The notes under the pieces: model-generated
Database searches by the model: none
The model's input: the letters and a program-made list of their open reading frames with translations, nothing else
Told to the model about the DNA's origin: nothing
Origin: Acidobacteriota bacterium
Lineage (GTDB): Bacteria > Acidobacteriota > Terriglobia > Bryobacterales > Bryobacteraceae
Assembly: GCA_025354885.1 (NCBI GenBank)
Contig: JANXLY010000326.1
Span: 1 to 37,274 of the forward strand
Direction: 5' to 3'
DNA: 37,274 nucleotides
Shown here: in pieces, positions 8,521-15,808 of the stretch
How the letters are laid out: the number at the start of each line of letters is the position of its first letter
Position numbering within the stretch: position 1 is the stretch's first letter
Position numbers and translations under genes: made by a program

Positions 8521-9039
8521 TCATTCGTTCGCTACTACGCGAACTGCCCGAGCCATACCGTCGTCGCCCACAAGTACTTCCGCCGTCATCCTTGGACTAA
8601 CTGCTTGGTTGGGTGCCAGCACGCCAAGTGCAGCAAGGCGATCCCCGCTCACGTTGACCCTCAGCAATTGAAGTAGTCGCGGTTCCGGTAGCATTCTGGT
8701 TTCTGCCAGTGCGACAAAACCTGTTAACATTTCTCGTTGCTGCACTCTGCGTTTGGGCAAGCGACGCTCCCGTAGAGGCGCTGGAGTTACAACTTTTGGA
8801 GGATCATAGAGAGTCCCAACATTGGCCGCCAGTTGGGCAATTGGAGTTGATGGAGTGGCCGAAGTTGCGGGAAAGAACAGGAAGCCAGCAAGGCTTGCCG
8901 CGATGGCCAATCCAACAAAAGTCATGACTTTGCGTTGGCGCGTGCTGGCAGCATCTTGATTCAGCAGTGCCTCAAAATCAACGACTGGTGCGGGAGAAAT
9001 CTGATCGCGATACTCCTTCAGCAATGAGTCGAGCTTCAT
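8521..9039 (-). CDS. Single-pass membrane protein, probable anti-sigma factor
   Basis: The 172-residue protein starts inside the stop codon of the sigma gene (ATGA overlap, 9036-9039), the usual arrangement for translationally coupled sigma/anti-sigma pairs. A hydrophilic N-terminal segment of about 38 residues, which could bind the sigma factor, precedes one transmembrane helix (about 39-57, containing VGLAIAASLAGFLFF). A Pro/Arg-rich, presumably periplasmic region follows. It lacks the HxxxCxxC zinc motif of classical ZAS anti-sigma proteins, so the assignment depends on position and topology. The C-terminal half (PNQAVSPRMTAEVLVGDDGMARAVRVV) looks like a small beta domain, possibly a sensor. 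Confidence 0.7.
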   Translation of the reverse strand: MKLDSLLKEYRDQISPAPVVDFEALLNQDAASTRQRKVMTFVGLAIAASLAGFLFFPATSATPSTPIAQLAANVGTLYDPPKVVTPAPLRERRLPKRRVQQREMLTGFVALAETRMLPEPRLLQLLRVNVSGDRLAALGVLAPNQAVSPRMTAEVLVGDDGMARAVRVVANE

Positions 9040-9587
9040 ACCTTGCCCCCTTCAAATTCTTTGAGTCGCATTTTCAACTGCTGCTTCGCGCGATTCAGAC
9101 GAGATCGCACTGTACCAAGAGGAATGCCGAGTGCAGCCGCCGCATCCTCATAACTGAACTCTTCCATTTCACACAAAACAACAACTTCTCTGTAATGCTC
9201 CGGAAGTCCCAAAATCGCTCCTCGGACGGCAACAATACGCTCTTCCCGCTCCAGATGAACGAGTAGCTCTTCGTCAGTCGCGCCATCTTCGTCAAGAGGC
9301 TCCTCACGCTCGGATCTACGTGCAGAACGCAAGCGGTTCCGCACCATGCCAAAAAGCAAAGCAACCTCAGTGCCCCGACTCGGATCAAACTGCCCGGGGT
9401 TGCGGATCAAATCGAGAAAGGCATCTTGTACCGCCTCCGCCGCTTTGGATTCAGAGCCCGAAAAGGCCAATCCAAACCGGAAAAGGCGCGGATGATAAGA
9501 GGCATAAAGGCTGCGGATATCCAGAGCAACTTCAACCGGGATAGTTTGGGCGATCACCACTGCTTGTAATGGACGCGGCAACATCAA
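9036..9587 (-). CDS. RNA polymerase sigma factor, ECF (sigma-70) family
   Basis: The 183-residue protein has region 2 (about residues 25-65, LYASYHPRLFRFGLAFSG then AAEAVQDAFLDLIRNP) and region 4 (about 128-178, GLPEHYREVVVLCEMEEFSY, then an EDAAAALGIPLGTVRSRLNRAK helix-turn-helix). An acidic linker separates them. It would direct RNA polymerase to a small set of promoters under control of the overlapping membrane anti-sigma candidate. The start lies 16 bp downstream of the phosphohexomutase gene, so it may be part of a longer transcript or have its own promoter inside that gene. ATG at 9587 is followed at once by a second Met codon, and either may be used. Confidence 0.92.
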   Translation of the reverse strand: MMLPRPLQAVVIAQTIPVEVALDIRSLYASYHPRLFRFGLAFSGSESKAAEAVQDAFLDLIRNPGQFDPSRGTEVALLFGMVRNRLRSARRSEREEPLDEDGATDEELLVHLEREERIVAVRGAILGLPEHYREVVVLCEMEEFSYEDAAAALGIPLGTVRSRLNRAKQQLKMRLKEFEGGKV

Positions 9588-9603
9588 TTAGTTCCCAAAA
9601 TTT

Positions 9604-10959
9604 TCAGGAACGAAGCAATTCCATCGCCTCAGCAAACATTTGGTCGGCTCGCGACTCATTGCGGCTTTCTACAGCCACTCGCAAAATGGGCTCGGTATTC
9701 GAAGCTCGCAAGTGGATCCATCCATCGGAGAGATTCAGCTTGAGCCCATCGGTTCGCTCCAACTGCGCCGCTGGATGATTTTTCTCCATGGCAAGCATCA
9801 ACCCGCCCAGCTTCCCGTGCGAGAACTGTACTTTCCCGCTCCTGCGATAGAAGCGTGGCAGGGCGCGATCTACCTCGCTGAGGGTCTTGCCTTCGGCTGC
9901 CAGACGATCCAGCAGTAACGCCATCGCTGTATAGCTGTCCCGGCAAAGATGAGTGCCTGAGAAAATAACCCCTCCGCTGGATCCTTCTCCGCCAATCAAG
10001 GCCTTTACAGCGCGCATTCGCTCGACGACATTCGCCTCGCCCACTGCTGTTCGGTAAACCCTTCGGCCAAACTTGGCAGCAACTTCGTCAACCACGTTAG
10101 ATGTTGTCAGATTCACAGCCACGTCCCCCGGTGCCCGCGCCAGAGCTGCTTCAACCGCAAGCGCCAGCACATTGTCGTTGTCGATCATCTCTCCCATTTC
10201 GTTGCATACAGCGAGACGATCTCCATCAGGGTCTTGTCCAAATCCGATATCACAACCCTTCGCCTTGACCAGCGCCATCAACTCACCAAGGGATTCCGGC
10301 TTCGGCTCAGCCTCTCGTGGAAAGGTCTTGGAAGGATCCACGTGTATGGCATGAAGTTCGCAACCCAGAACTTCCTGAAGGAACCAGACGCTCATCAGAG
10401 ATCCCGCTCCATTTACACCGTCGAGGCCAACGCGGAAGTGACGGGTTCGAATCCGATCTAAATCAATGTGTTTGAGGATCCGATTTACGTGTCGATTCCA
10501 GGGAGTAACTTCATCCACTGTGAGCCCCAGCATTTCCTCATTCGTCGCTTCTAGGAAGTCGCCCTGGTGAAAAAGGTCGAGCAATTCCGTGCGTTCATAG
10601 TGATTGAAGAAAAGCCCCTCACCGTTGAAAAGCTTTAATGCATTGTATTCGGCTGGATTGTGCGAAGCAGTGACCCCGATCCCCCCAACAGCGCCAGTTT
10701 CGGCGATGTAAATTTGCATGGTGGGCGTAGTCTGCACGCCTACGCGCACCACTTCACATCCAGCTGCGAGCAAGCCACAGGCGACAGCATGTTCAATCAT
10801 TGGTCCTGTAAATCGTGTATCGCGACCGAGCACAACCCGTCCCCTGCCGACGTAGGCCCCAAAAGCCTGCGCGAAGTCTGCCGCAAGCAACGGCGTAAGA
10901 AATTCACCCACTACGCCACGTATTCCGGAAACACCAATCTTCAGATTGTGCTCACGCAT
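9604..10959 (-). CDS. Phosphohexomutase, archaeal-type GlmM / phosphomannomutase-like (copy 1)
   Basis: The 451-residue alpha-D-phosphohexomutase interconverts hexose (or glucosamine) 6- and 1-phosphates. The phosphoserine loop TASHNP contains Ser99, the metal loop is DPDGDR (Asp243, Asp245, Asp247), the sugar loop is GGEGSSGG (322-329), and the phosphate loop is RASNTEP near residue 423. The GGEG-S-GG form and the SASHNP-like context resemble the archaeal GlmM clade more than E. coli GlmM (family recollection). All catalytic elements are intact, so it should be active, feeding peptidoglycan, LPS or exopolysaccharide precursors. Its start overlaps the end of the paralogue upstream by 8 bp, which implies translational coupling. 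Confidence 0.9.
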   Translation of the reverse strand: MREHNLKIGVSGIRGVVGEFLTPLLAADFAQAFGAYVGRGRVVLGRDTRFTGPMIEHAVACGLLAAGCEVVRVGVQTTPTMQIYIAETGAVGGIGVTASHNPAEYNALKLFNGEGLFFNHYERTELLDLFHQGDFLEATNEEMLGLTVDEVTPWNRHVNRILKHIDLDRIRTRHFRVGLDGVNGAGSLMSVWFLQEVLGCELHAIHVDPSKTFPREAEPKPESLGELMALVKAKGCDIGFGQDPDGDRLAVCNEMGEMIDNDNVLALAVEAALARAPGDVAVNLTTSNVVDEVAAKFGRRVYRTAVGEANVVERMRAVKALIGGEGSSGGVIFSGTHLCRDSYTAMALLLDRLAAEGKTLSEVDRALPRFYRRSGKVQFSHGKLGGLMLAMEKNHPAAQLERTDGLKLNLSDGWIHLRASNTEPILRVAVESRNESRADQMFAEAMELLRS

Positions 10960-12313
10960 AACTGCGCACCGTATCGAGGAGTTTTGCCATCAGATTCTCC
11001 ACACTTCCTTCCCTCATCTCGGCGATTACGCGGACCACCGGTTCGGTATTTGAAACCCGCACATGAAACCAGCCGTTTTCGATATCGACACGAAGTCCGT
11101 CCTGAGTATCCATTCGAGAACCACTCCAGTGATCCTCAAGATGCGTCATCAATTCGGGGATGCGTTTCGCCTCAAGCTTTACTTCCACTTTTCTCATGTC
11201 GTAGTGCGGCATCTTCGCCAGCACCCGCTTCAGGCTCGACTTTTCTTTCTTCAGATGACTGGCAAGTGCGAACAAACTCGCAATCCCGTCGTAGACAAAG
11301 CGGAACTCAGGAAGCATCACGGCACCTGTACCCTCACCAGCAATGGCAATCCCTTCAGCAGGATACATAGATAGAGCATCCATCGCATGCTGCCTGCCCA
11401 CCGGAACCCGAAGCACCTTCGCGCTGTACTTTGCCGCCACGTCGTCGACAACCGAAGTTGTCGACAAATTTGTGATCACCATTCTTCCCGGCTGTCGCTT
11501 CAATTGATATTCCGCTAGCAGTGGCAGAATCATCTCTTCGCTCACCACTTCGCCATCACCGCAGCAAACGGCAATTCGGTCGCTATCCATATCGAAAAGC
11601 ACTCCCAGATCACCGCCTATGGCCTGCACTACGGGTGAAAGCTGCAAACCAACTGTACGTGCATTTGTGTTGGGAGTATGCGCGAATGCTTTCGACTCGA
11701 GGGTCGCATTGATCATCGTGATATCGATCGGGTGACGTTCCTTGAGACGTTTCAGGATCAGACTCGAAAGCCCTGAGGAACAGTCTGCAACTATCTTTAG
11801 ACCCTCAAGGTCACGAACATTGAATACTCGCTCCAGATCATTGATGTACGCTTCGATCGCTTCATCATCGAAATGCAATCGTCCCACTTGGGTCCAGTCT
11901 TTGAATTCGAACTTTCGCAGGTGATAAATATCAAGCAGCTCTGAAGCTTCGCCGTTGGATAAGTAAGTGCCGTTCGATCCTAAAAACTTGAGAGCATTCC
12001 ACTCTGCATTATTGTGCGATGCGCCAATCGAGATGCCTCCGGCAGCATTCATGCGCTGGATGGCGTGCTGCAAGACTGGAGTCGAAGCAAGTCCCAGATC
12101 AATGACATCCCGGCCACTGGCGAGCAAGGACGCAACAATTCCTTCGCGCAGCATCACGCTCGAAGCGCGTGGGTCACGAGCAATCAAAACCGGATCGCTT
12201 CGATTGAGAAAAACACTAAACGCCGCTGCGAATTCAAGAGCGTGATGGGCTCGAAGGCCAGGGCCCACGATCCCTCTGACACCGACAGTACTGATACGAA
12301 GAGAATTGGCCAT
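10952..12313 (-). CDS. Phosphohexomutase paralogue with altered active-site loops (copy 2)
   Basis: This 453-residue protein is a tandem paralogue of the downstream mutase and has the same fold order: TVGVRG near residue 9, phosphoserine loop GASHNN (Ser99), metal loop DMDSDR (Asp241, Asp243, Asp245), sugar loop GEGTGAV (326-332) and phosphate loop RVSNTEP near 428. Differences from family norms are Asn for the Pro of SHNP, Ser for Gly in DxDGDR, and loss of the usual NPEPE-like block, here HTPNTNART (212-220). Ser and the three metal aspartates remain, so it could be active with a different substrate or be regulatory. It starts 6 bp after the CBM9-like gene stop and has no clear Shine-Dalgarno. 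Confidence 0.88.
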   Translation of the reverse strand: MANSLRISTVGVRGIVGPGLRAHHALEFAAAFSVFLNRSDPVLIARDPRASSVMLREGIVASLLASGRDVIDLGLASTPVLQHAIQRMNAAGGISIGASHNNAEWNALKFLGSNGTYLSNGEASELLDIYHLRKFEFKDWTQVGRLHFDDEAIEAYINDLERVFNVRDLEGLKIVADCSSGLSSLILKRLKERHPIDITMINATLESKAFAHTPNTNARTVGLQLSPVVQAIGGDLGVLFDMDSDRIAVCCGDGEVVSEEMILPLLAEYQLKRQPGRMVITNLSTTSVVDDVAAKYSAKVLRVPVGRQHAMDALSMYPAEGIAIAGEGTGAVMLPEFRFVYDGIASLFALASHLKKEKSSLKRVLAKMPHYDMRKVEVKLEAKRIPELMTHLEDHWSGSRMDTQDGLRVDIENGWFHVRVSNTEPVVRVIAEMREGSVENLMAKLLDTVRSYA

Positions 12314-12319
12314 GGAGAT

Positions 12320-13003
12320 CTACTGAACCAGCTTGAGCGTGCCAAAAGCCTCTGGCGTGTGATTGCTGATGCGCCCCGTCGGCAGCCATGCAACCATCTT
12401 TCGATCCGGTGGCGGCCCCTGAAAGCGATAGAAGTTCCCGCGCAGCAAAGTTCCCGGCTTGATCTGTTCGGACGTCACGCTAGCCAGTGGAATCTGGAAC
12501 TCGCCGTACCAAATCTTTGCCTTGGCGTCGATTCGCGCCTTCACTGCCATTTTGCTGTCCCACTTCCACCCACCATCGGGACGTGCTTTCTTAGTATCGA
12601 TATCAAGATCCACCCACTCTCCCTGCGGGCTAACCTGATATTCGCGATATTGGTGAATGTTGTTGAAATCTGCACCAAGGAAAATCTCTGCAACATCATG
12701 CTCCCAGAGCTTGTTGGTTTCCTGTGCGGCGTTGGGATTTGGCAATAAATAAAGCTCTTCGTATGGACAGCTCATCAGCACATAGAGGTTCTTATTGGTC
12801 CATCGAACTCGAATTTCCGTCCGGTTGCTCTTCAGCTCCACCCCGAGATTACTCTTCGTGGCGAGAACAGGCGCTGTTTTTCTCCAGAATTGCGAAGACG
12901 GATCTGCTGTCAAAACGACGTCTTTGTTGGCAAATTTAACTTCCATGTAGTCGGCCGCTACGACGGGAATGGCTAGAAGTAAGGCGAGTCCAAGATTGTG
13001 CAT
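12320..13003 (-). CDS. Secreted carbohydrate-binding family 9-like protein
   Basis: The 227-residue protein has a short signal peptide (MHNLGLALLLAIPVVAA, about 17 residues). A single beta-sandwich domain resembling the CBM9-like/DOMON-like family follows: a W-rich start (SSQFWRKTAP), TEIRVRWTNKNLYVLMSC, and WEHDVAEIFLGADFNN with a later YREYQVSPQGEWVDLDID. That central EIFLG...YREYQVSPQGEW pattern is characteristic of secreted CBM9-like proteins of Acidobacteriota and Planctomycetes. It probably binds extracellular sugar or heme-like ligands; no catalytic residues are evident. It is the first gene of the minus-strand run and sits 24 bp from the divergent esterase gene. Its ATG lies 8 nt from a TATATT hexamer, so the message may be leaderless. 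Confidence 0.8.
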   Translation of the reverse strand: MHNLGLALLLAIPVVAADYMEVKFANKDVVLTADPSSQFWRKTAPVLATKSNLGVELKSNRTEIRVRWTNKNLYVLMSCPYEELYLLPNPNAAQETNKLWEHDVAEIFLGADFNNIHQYREYQVSPQGEWVDLDIDTKKARPDGGWKWDSKMAVKARIDAKAKIWYGEFQIPLASVTSEQIKPGTLLRGNFYRFQGPPPDRKMVAWLPTGRISNHTPEAFGTLKLVQ

Positions 13004-13027
13004 GCACTCTCAATATAATTGAAGACT
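13004..13027. promoter_or_regulatory. 24-bp symmetric bidirectional promoter candidate
   Basis: Two overlapping -10-like hexamers occupy the centre of this 24-bp gap. TATAAT lies on the plus strand at 13014-13019, and TATATT lies on the minus strand at 13017-13012. Each ends exactly 8 nt before the ATG of its gene (13028 and 13003). Initiation about 7 nt downstream would give leaderless or nearly leaderless mRNAs in both directions. No proper -35 boxes were found at 16-18 bp, and neither gene has a clear Shine-Dalgarno. Confidence 0.5.
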
Positions 13028-13873
13028 ATGGTTCATCGGCTATTTTTGACTTTCTTACCCGCTCTCTTGTTCGCGCAGCCCAAACTGCCGGATTGGGTAA
13101 GCGTCCAATCCGACATTCCTTACGCGAACCACCCGGAAACTGTACTTGATGTTTATCGGTCCAAACGCAGTCCTCCAAATGACGGAAAACGTGTTGGGGT
13201 TCTGGTAATCCACGGAGGTGGATGGGTAGGCGGAAAGAAAGAGAATGTCTTTGAAAGACTTTGCCTCCCTTACCTTGAAAAAGGCTTTGTAGTCGCCAAT
13301 GTGGAATATCGACTTGCAGGTGCCTCCTTAGCCCCTGCAGCAGTTCAAGACGTTCTCCGGGCAGCCCAATGGTTCAGGGAAAATGCTTCGAAGTTTGGAG
13401 TAAGCAAGAGAAGGATTATCGTTACGGGCGACTCCGCCGGAGGACATCTCGCACTCATGGTTGGGCTTACGCCGAAGAAGGCAAAACTCGGACCAACCGG
13501 ACGAATCGCGGCAGTCATCAATTTTTACGGCATCACCGATGTGCAGGACCAACTCGAGGGACAAAACATGCGCAACTACGCAGTCACCTGGGTACCCGAG
13601 TCTCTCCCTGACCGACAGGAGCTCTCACGTCGTATTTCGCCTGTTTCCTGGGTGGGGAAACATATGCCGCCCGTCCTCACCATCCACGGGGATGCCGACC
13701 CGACTGTCCCTTACGAACACGGAGTCGATCTGACAAAGGAACTGCGCAATGCAGGAAATGATGCCGAGATGATTCCAATCCGTCAGGGTGGGCATGGTAA
13801 CTTCACTCCTGCGCAATTCGCCGACATATATGTGCAAATTTTTGAGTTTCTTGCACGCCGAAAGATTCAATAA
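13028..13873 (+). CDS. Secreted alpha/beta-hydrolase, esterase/lipase (HSL/BD-FAE type)
   Basis: The 281-residue protein has a signal peptide (MVHRLFLTFLPALLFAQ). The oxyanion-hole motif HGGGW (62-66), nucleophile motif GDSAGG with Ser136, acid Asp224 (HGDADP) and His256 (GGHGNF) complete the triad of an alpha/beta-hydrolase. The motif set matches the hormone-sensitive-lipase/BD-FAE-like group, which cleaves small acyl or feruloyl/acetyl esters, often on plant polysaccharides. The TTG at 13019 in the same frame would add three residues, but the ATG at 13028 is preferred because of its position 8 nt after TATAAT. It heads an operon with the isomerase and thioredoxin-like genes, whose start is directly adjacent. 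A role in carbohydrate ester removal is inference. Confidence 0.85.
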   Translation: MVHRLFLTFLPALLFAQPKLPDWVSVQSDIPYANHPETVLDVYRSKRSPPNDGKRVGVLVIHGGGWVGGKKENVFERLCLPYLEKGFVVANVEYRLAGASLAPAAVQDVLRAAQWFRENASKFGVSKRRIIVTGDSAGGHLALMVGLTPKKAKLGPTGRIAAVINFYGITDVQDQLEGQNMRNYAVTWVPESLPDRQELSRRISPVSWVGKHMPPVLTIHGDADPTVPYEHGVDLTKELRNAGNDAEMIPIRQGGHGNFTPAQFADIYVQIFEFLARRKIQ

Positions 13874-14893
13874 ATGACGCGTCGTCAATTCACCACTATG
13901 CCGCTACTTTCAACTGCACTAGCTGCAGCAAACGACATTAAACTTGGCATCGACTTGTTCAGCGTCCGGAGCCAGGGCTGGACTGCATTCGAACACCTCG
14001 ACTACGCCGCAAAGCTCGGCGCAAGGGTGGTTCACTTCTCCGAAATCCGTTTTCTTGGTTCGCTCGAAGATGACCACGTCAGAAAAGTATCAGCTCATGC
14101 AAAGAAGCTGGGCATCGAGCTCGAGATTGGCATGCGATCCGTTTGTCCTACATCAACACTGTTCGACCCGAAACAAGGGACAGCTGAGGTGCAGTTGAAA
14201 AAAATCATCCACGCCGCACACCTGTCTGACTCGCGCCTCGTCCGGTGTTTCCTTGGGTCCATGGCCGACCGGCAGGGCAATGTTCCACTCGAATCGCACA
14301 TCGAGAATACGGCAGCGACATTGCGCGCATGTAAGAGCTTTGCTCAGGATCACAACATCAAAATTGCTGTCGAAAATCACGCTGGCGACATGCAAGCTCG
14401 CGAACTTCGTGGGCTGATTGAGTTGGCAGGCAAGGACTTTGTGGGTGCCGTCATCGATACAGGCAATCCGGTCTGGGCTCTCGAAGACCCACACCTCACA
14501 CTCGAAACGCTCGCCCCCTACATCCTAACGAGTCATGTACGCGACTCCTACCTCTGGAAGACTCCGGAAGGTATCGCAGTGCAGTGGACCAGGATGGGAG
14601 AGGGCAACGTAAATATCTCGCGGTGGGTGGCGCGCTACCGCGAGCTCTGCCCCGGCAAGTCCTTGTCAATGGAAATTATCGTCACGGGCTCTCGCAAATT
14701 CCAGGTCTTTGAATCCAAGTTTTGGGACGCCTACCGAAACACTCCAGCCTGGGAATTTGCCCGCTTCCTTGCTTTAGCTGAAAAAGGTTCCGTGAGATCG
14801 GATCCGCCAAAGCTCGACCAAGAAGCTTCGATCACAAGGGAACGGCAAGACCTCGAGGTCAGCATTGACTTCACAAAGAAATTACTCGCATGA
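13874..14893 (+). CDS. Sugar phosphate isomerase/epimerase-like TIM-barrel protein, probably exported
   Basis: The 339-residue protein belongs to the xylose-isomerase-like TIM-barrel superfamily. Candidate metal ligands in the expected order are Glu167 (VENHAGD), Asp195 (VIDTGN), His221 (SHVRD) and Glu267 (SMEI). The N-terminus MTRRQFTTMPLLSTALAA has twin arginines followed by a short hydrophobic stretch, like the Tat-type leaders common on this family in Acidobacteriota and Planctomycetes; export is likely but not certain. Its ATG follows the esterase TAA with no gap, so translation is coupled. It probably isomerises or epimerises a sugar or sugar derivative; the substrate is not evident. 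Confidence 0.8.
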   Translation: MTRRQFTTMPLLSTALAAANDIKLGIDLFSVRSQGWTAFEHLDYAAKLGARVVHFSEIRFLGSLEDDHVRKVSAHAKKLGIELEIGMRSVCPTSTLFDPKQGTAEVQLKKIIHAAHLSDSRLVRCFLGSMADRQGNVPLESHIENTAATLRACKSFAQDHNIKIAVENHAGDMQARELRGLIELAGKDFVGAVIDTGNPVWALEDPHLTLETLAPYILTSHVRDSYLWKTPEGIAVQWTRMGEGNVNISRWVARYRELCPGKSLSMEIIVTGSRKFQVFESKFWDAYRNTPAWEFARFLALAEKGSVRSDPPKLDQEASITRERQDLEVSIDFTKKLLA

Positions 14894-15798
14894 AACTAAG
14901 TCCAATCGCACTCCTCTTTGCGCTCAGCATCCAGGGAGCAATCGTTCCTGATGTCCGCGTACTCATCAACAAGCAGGATTTTCTGGCGGCTGAGAAGTTG
15001 ATTGAATCTCTGCGTTCTGGTGGCCCCTGGACTCCCGAATTGATCGAAGCGCAATCCTGGCTGGGCCGCGGTGCGTTGTTCGCGAAACAATACGACAAGG
15101 CACTTGTGTACGCAGCTCAAACTCGAAAACTCTCGCTCGAAGCACTCAGGACGCGCAAGCTGGACGACGAAGCAAGACTTCCCATTGGCTTTGGTGCGTC
15201 GATCGAGGTCGAAGGTCAAGCCCTCGCGGGCAAGGGCCAATTGAGCGAGGCAATTACATTTCTGAACCAAGAATTAAAAGCTCACTGGTCTACATCCATC
15301 CGCACGAGAATTCAGAAAAACATCAATCTTCTCTCGCTGGAGGGCAAGCGCGCTCCAGACCTCGAACTGAAAGAAATGATCGGACCCAATGTTGCAGTAT
15401 CGCTTTCGAAACTCAAGGGCAAACCTGTTTTGCTGTTTTTTTGGGCGCACTGGTGTGCGGATTGCAAAGCACAGGCACCGATCATCTCAGATCTTCTCAC
15501 CAAGTTCGGCAAGAAAGGCTTGATGATAATTGGACCAACACAACGCTACGGATACGTAGCTGGAGGCGATGACGCAACGCCAGAAGTAGAGAAGGCCTAT
15601 ATTGCCACCATTTACAGCAAATCCTACGCTGTAATCCCTGGTATGTCCGCGCCGTTGAGCGAAGAAAATTTTCGCATATACGGATCGTCGACTTCACCAA
15701 CATTAGTTCTGATCGACAAAACCGGAATTGTGAGAATGTACAATCCGGGCTCGCTCAGCATGGAAAAGCTCAGCGCAAAGATTGAACCTTGGCTCTAG
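14890..15798 (+). CDS. TlpA-like secreted thioredoxin-fold protein with N-terminal helical region
   Basis: The 302-residue protein has a signal peptide (MKLSPIALLFALSIQGA). An alpha-helical, TPR-like region (about 25-150) is followed by a thioredoxin/AhpC-TSA domain (about 152-302). The redox motif is WCADC (Cys189, Cys192) after LLFFWAH, and a cis-proline context STSPTLVLID follows. Domains of this kind reduce or isomerise disulfides, or act as thiol peroxidase partners, in the periplasm. The start codon overlaps the isomerase stop (ATGA, 14890-14893). It may maintain disulfides in the two co-transcribed exported enzymes, which is inference. Ten bp separate its stop from the convergent dnaB stop. 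Confidence 0.85.
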   Translation: MKLSPIALLFALSIQGAIVPDVRVLINKQDFLAAEKLIESLRSGGPWTPELIEAQSWLGRGALFAKQYDKALVYAAQTRKLSLEALRTRKLDDEARLPIGFGASIEVEGQALAGKGQLSEAITFLNQELKAHWSTSIRTRIQKNINLLSLEGKRAPDLELKEMIGPNVAVSLSKLKGKPVLLFFWAHWCADCKAQAPIISDLLTKFGKKGLMIIGPTQRYGYVAGGDDATPEVEKAYIATIYSKSYAVIPGMSAPLSEENFRIYGSSTSPTLVLIDKTGIVRMYNPGSLSMEKLSAKIEPWL

Positions 15799-15808
15799 TC
15801 GGATCAGC

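Noticed and set aside
10438..10458. tRNA T-loop-like string GGTTCGAATCC
   Set aside because: It lies inside the coding sequence of the phosphohexomutase and no acceptor, D or anticodon stems can be drawn around it; a similar string near 30890 is also inside a gene.
10660..11370. 236-codon plus-strand frame across the two phosphohexomutases
   Set aside because: Antisense to conserved active-site loops of both mutases; product is Ser/Arg/His-rich and not protein-like.
12014..12748. 244-codon plus-strand frame over the mutase/CBM9 junction
   Set aside because: Antisense to two clear genes, crossing their boundary; no motif.
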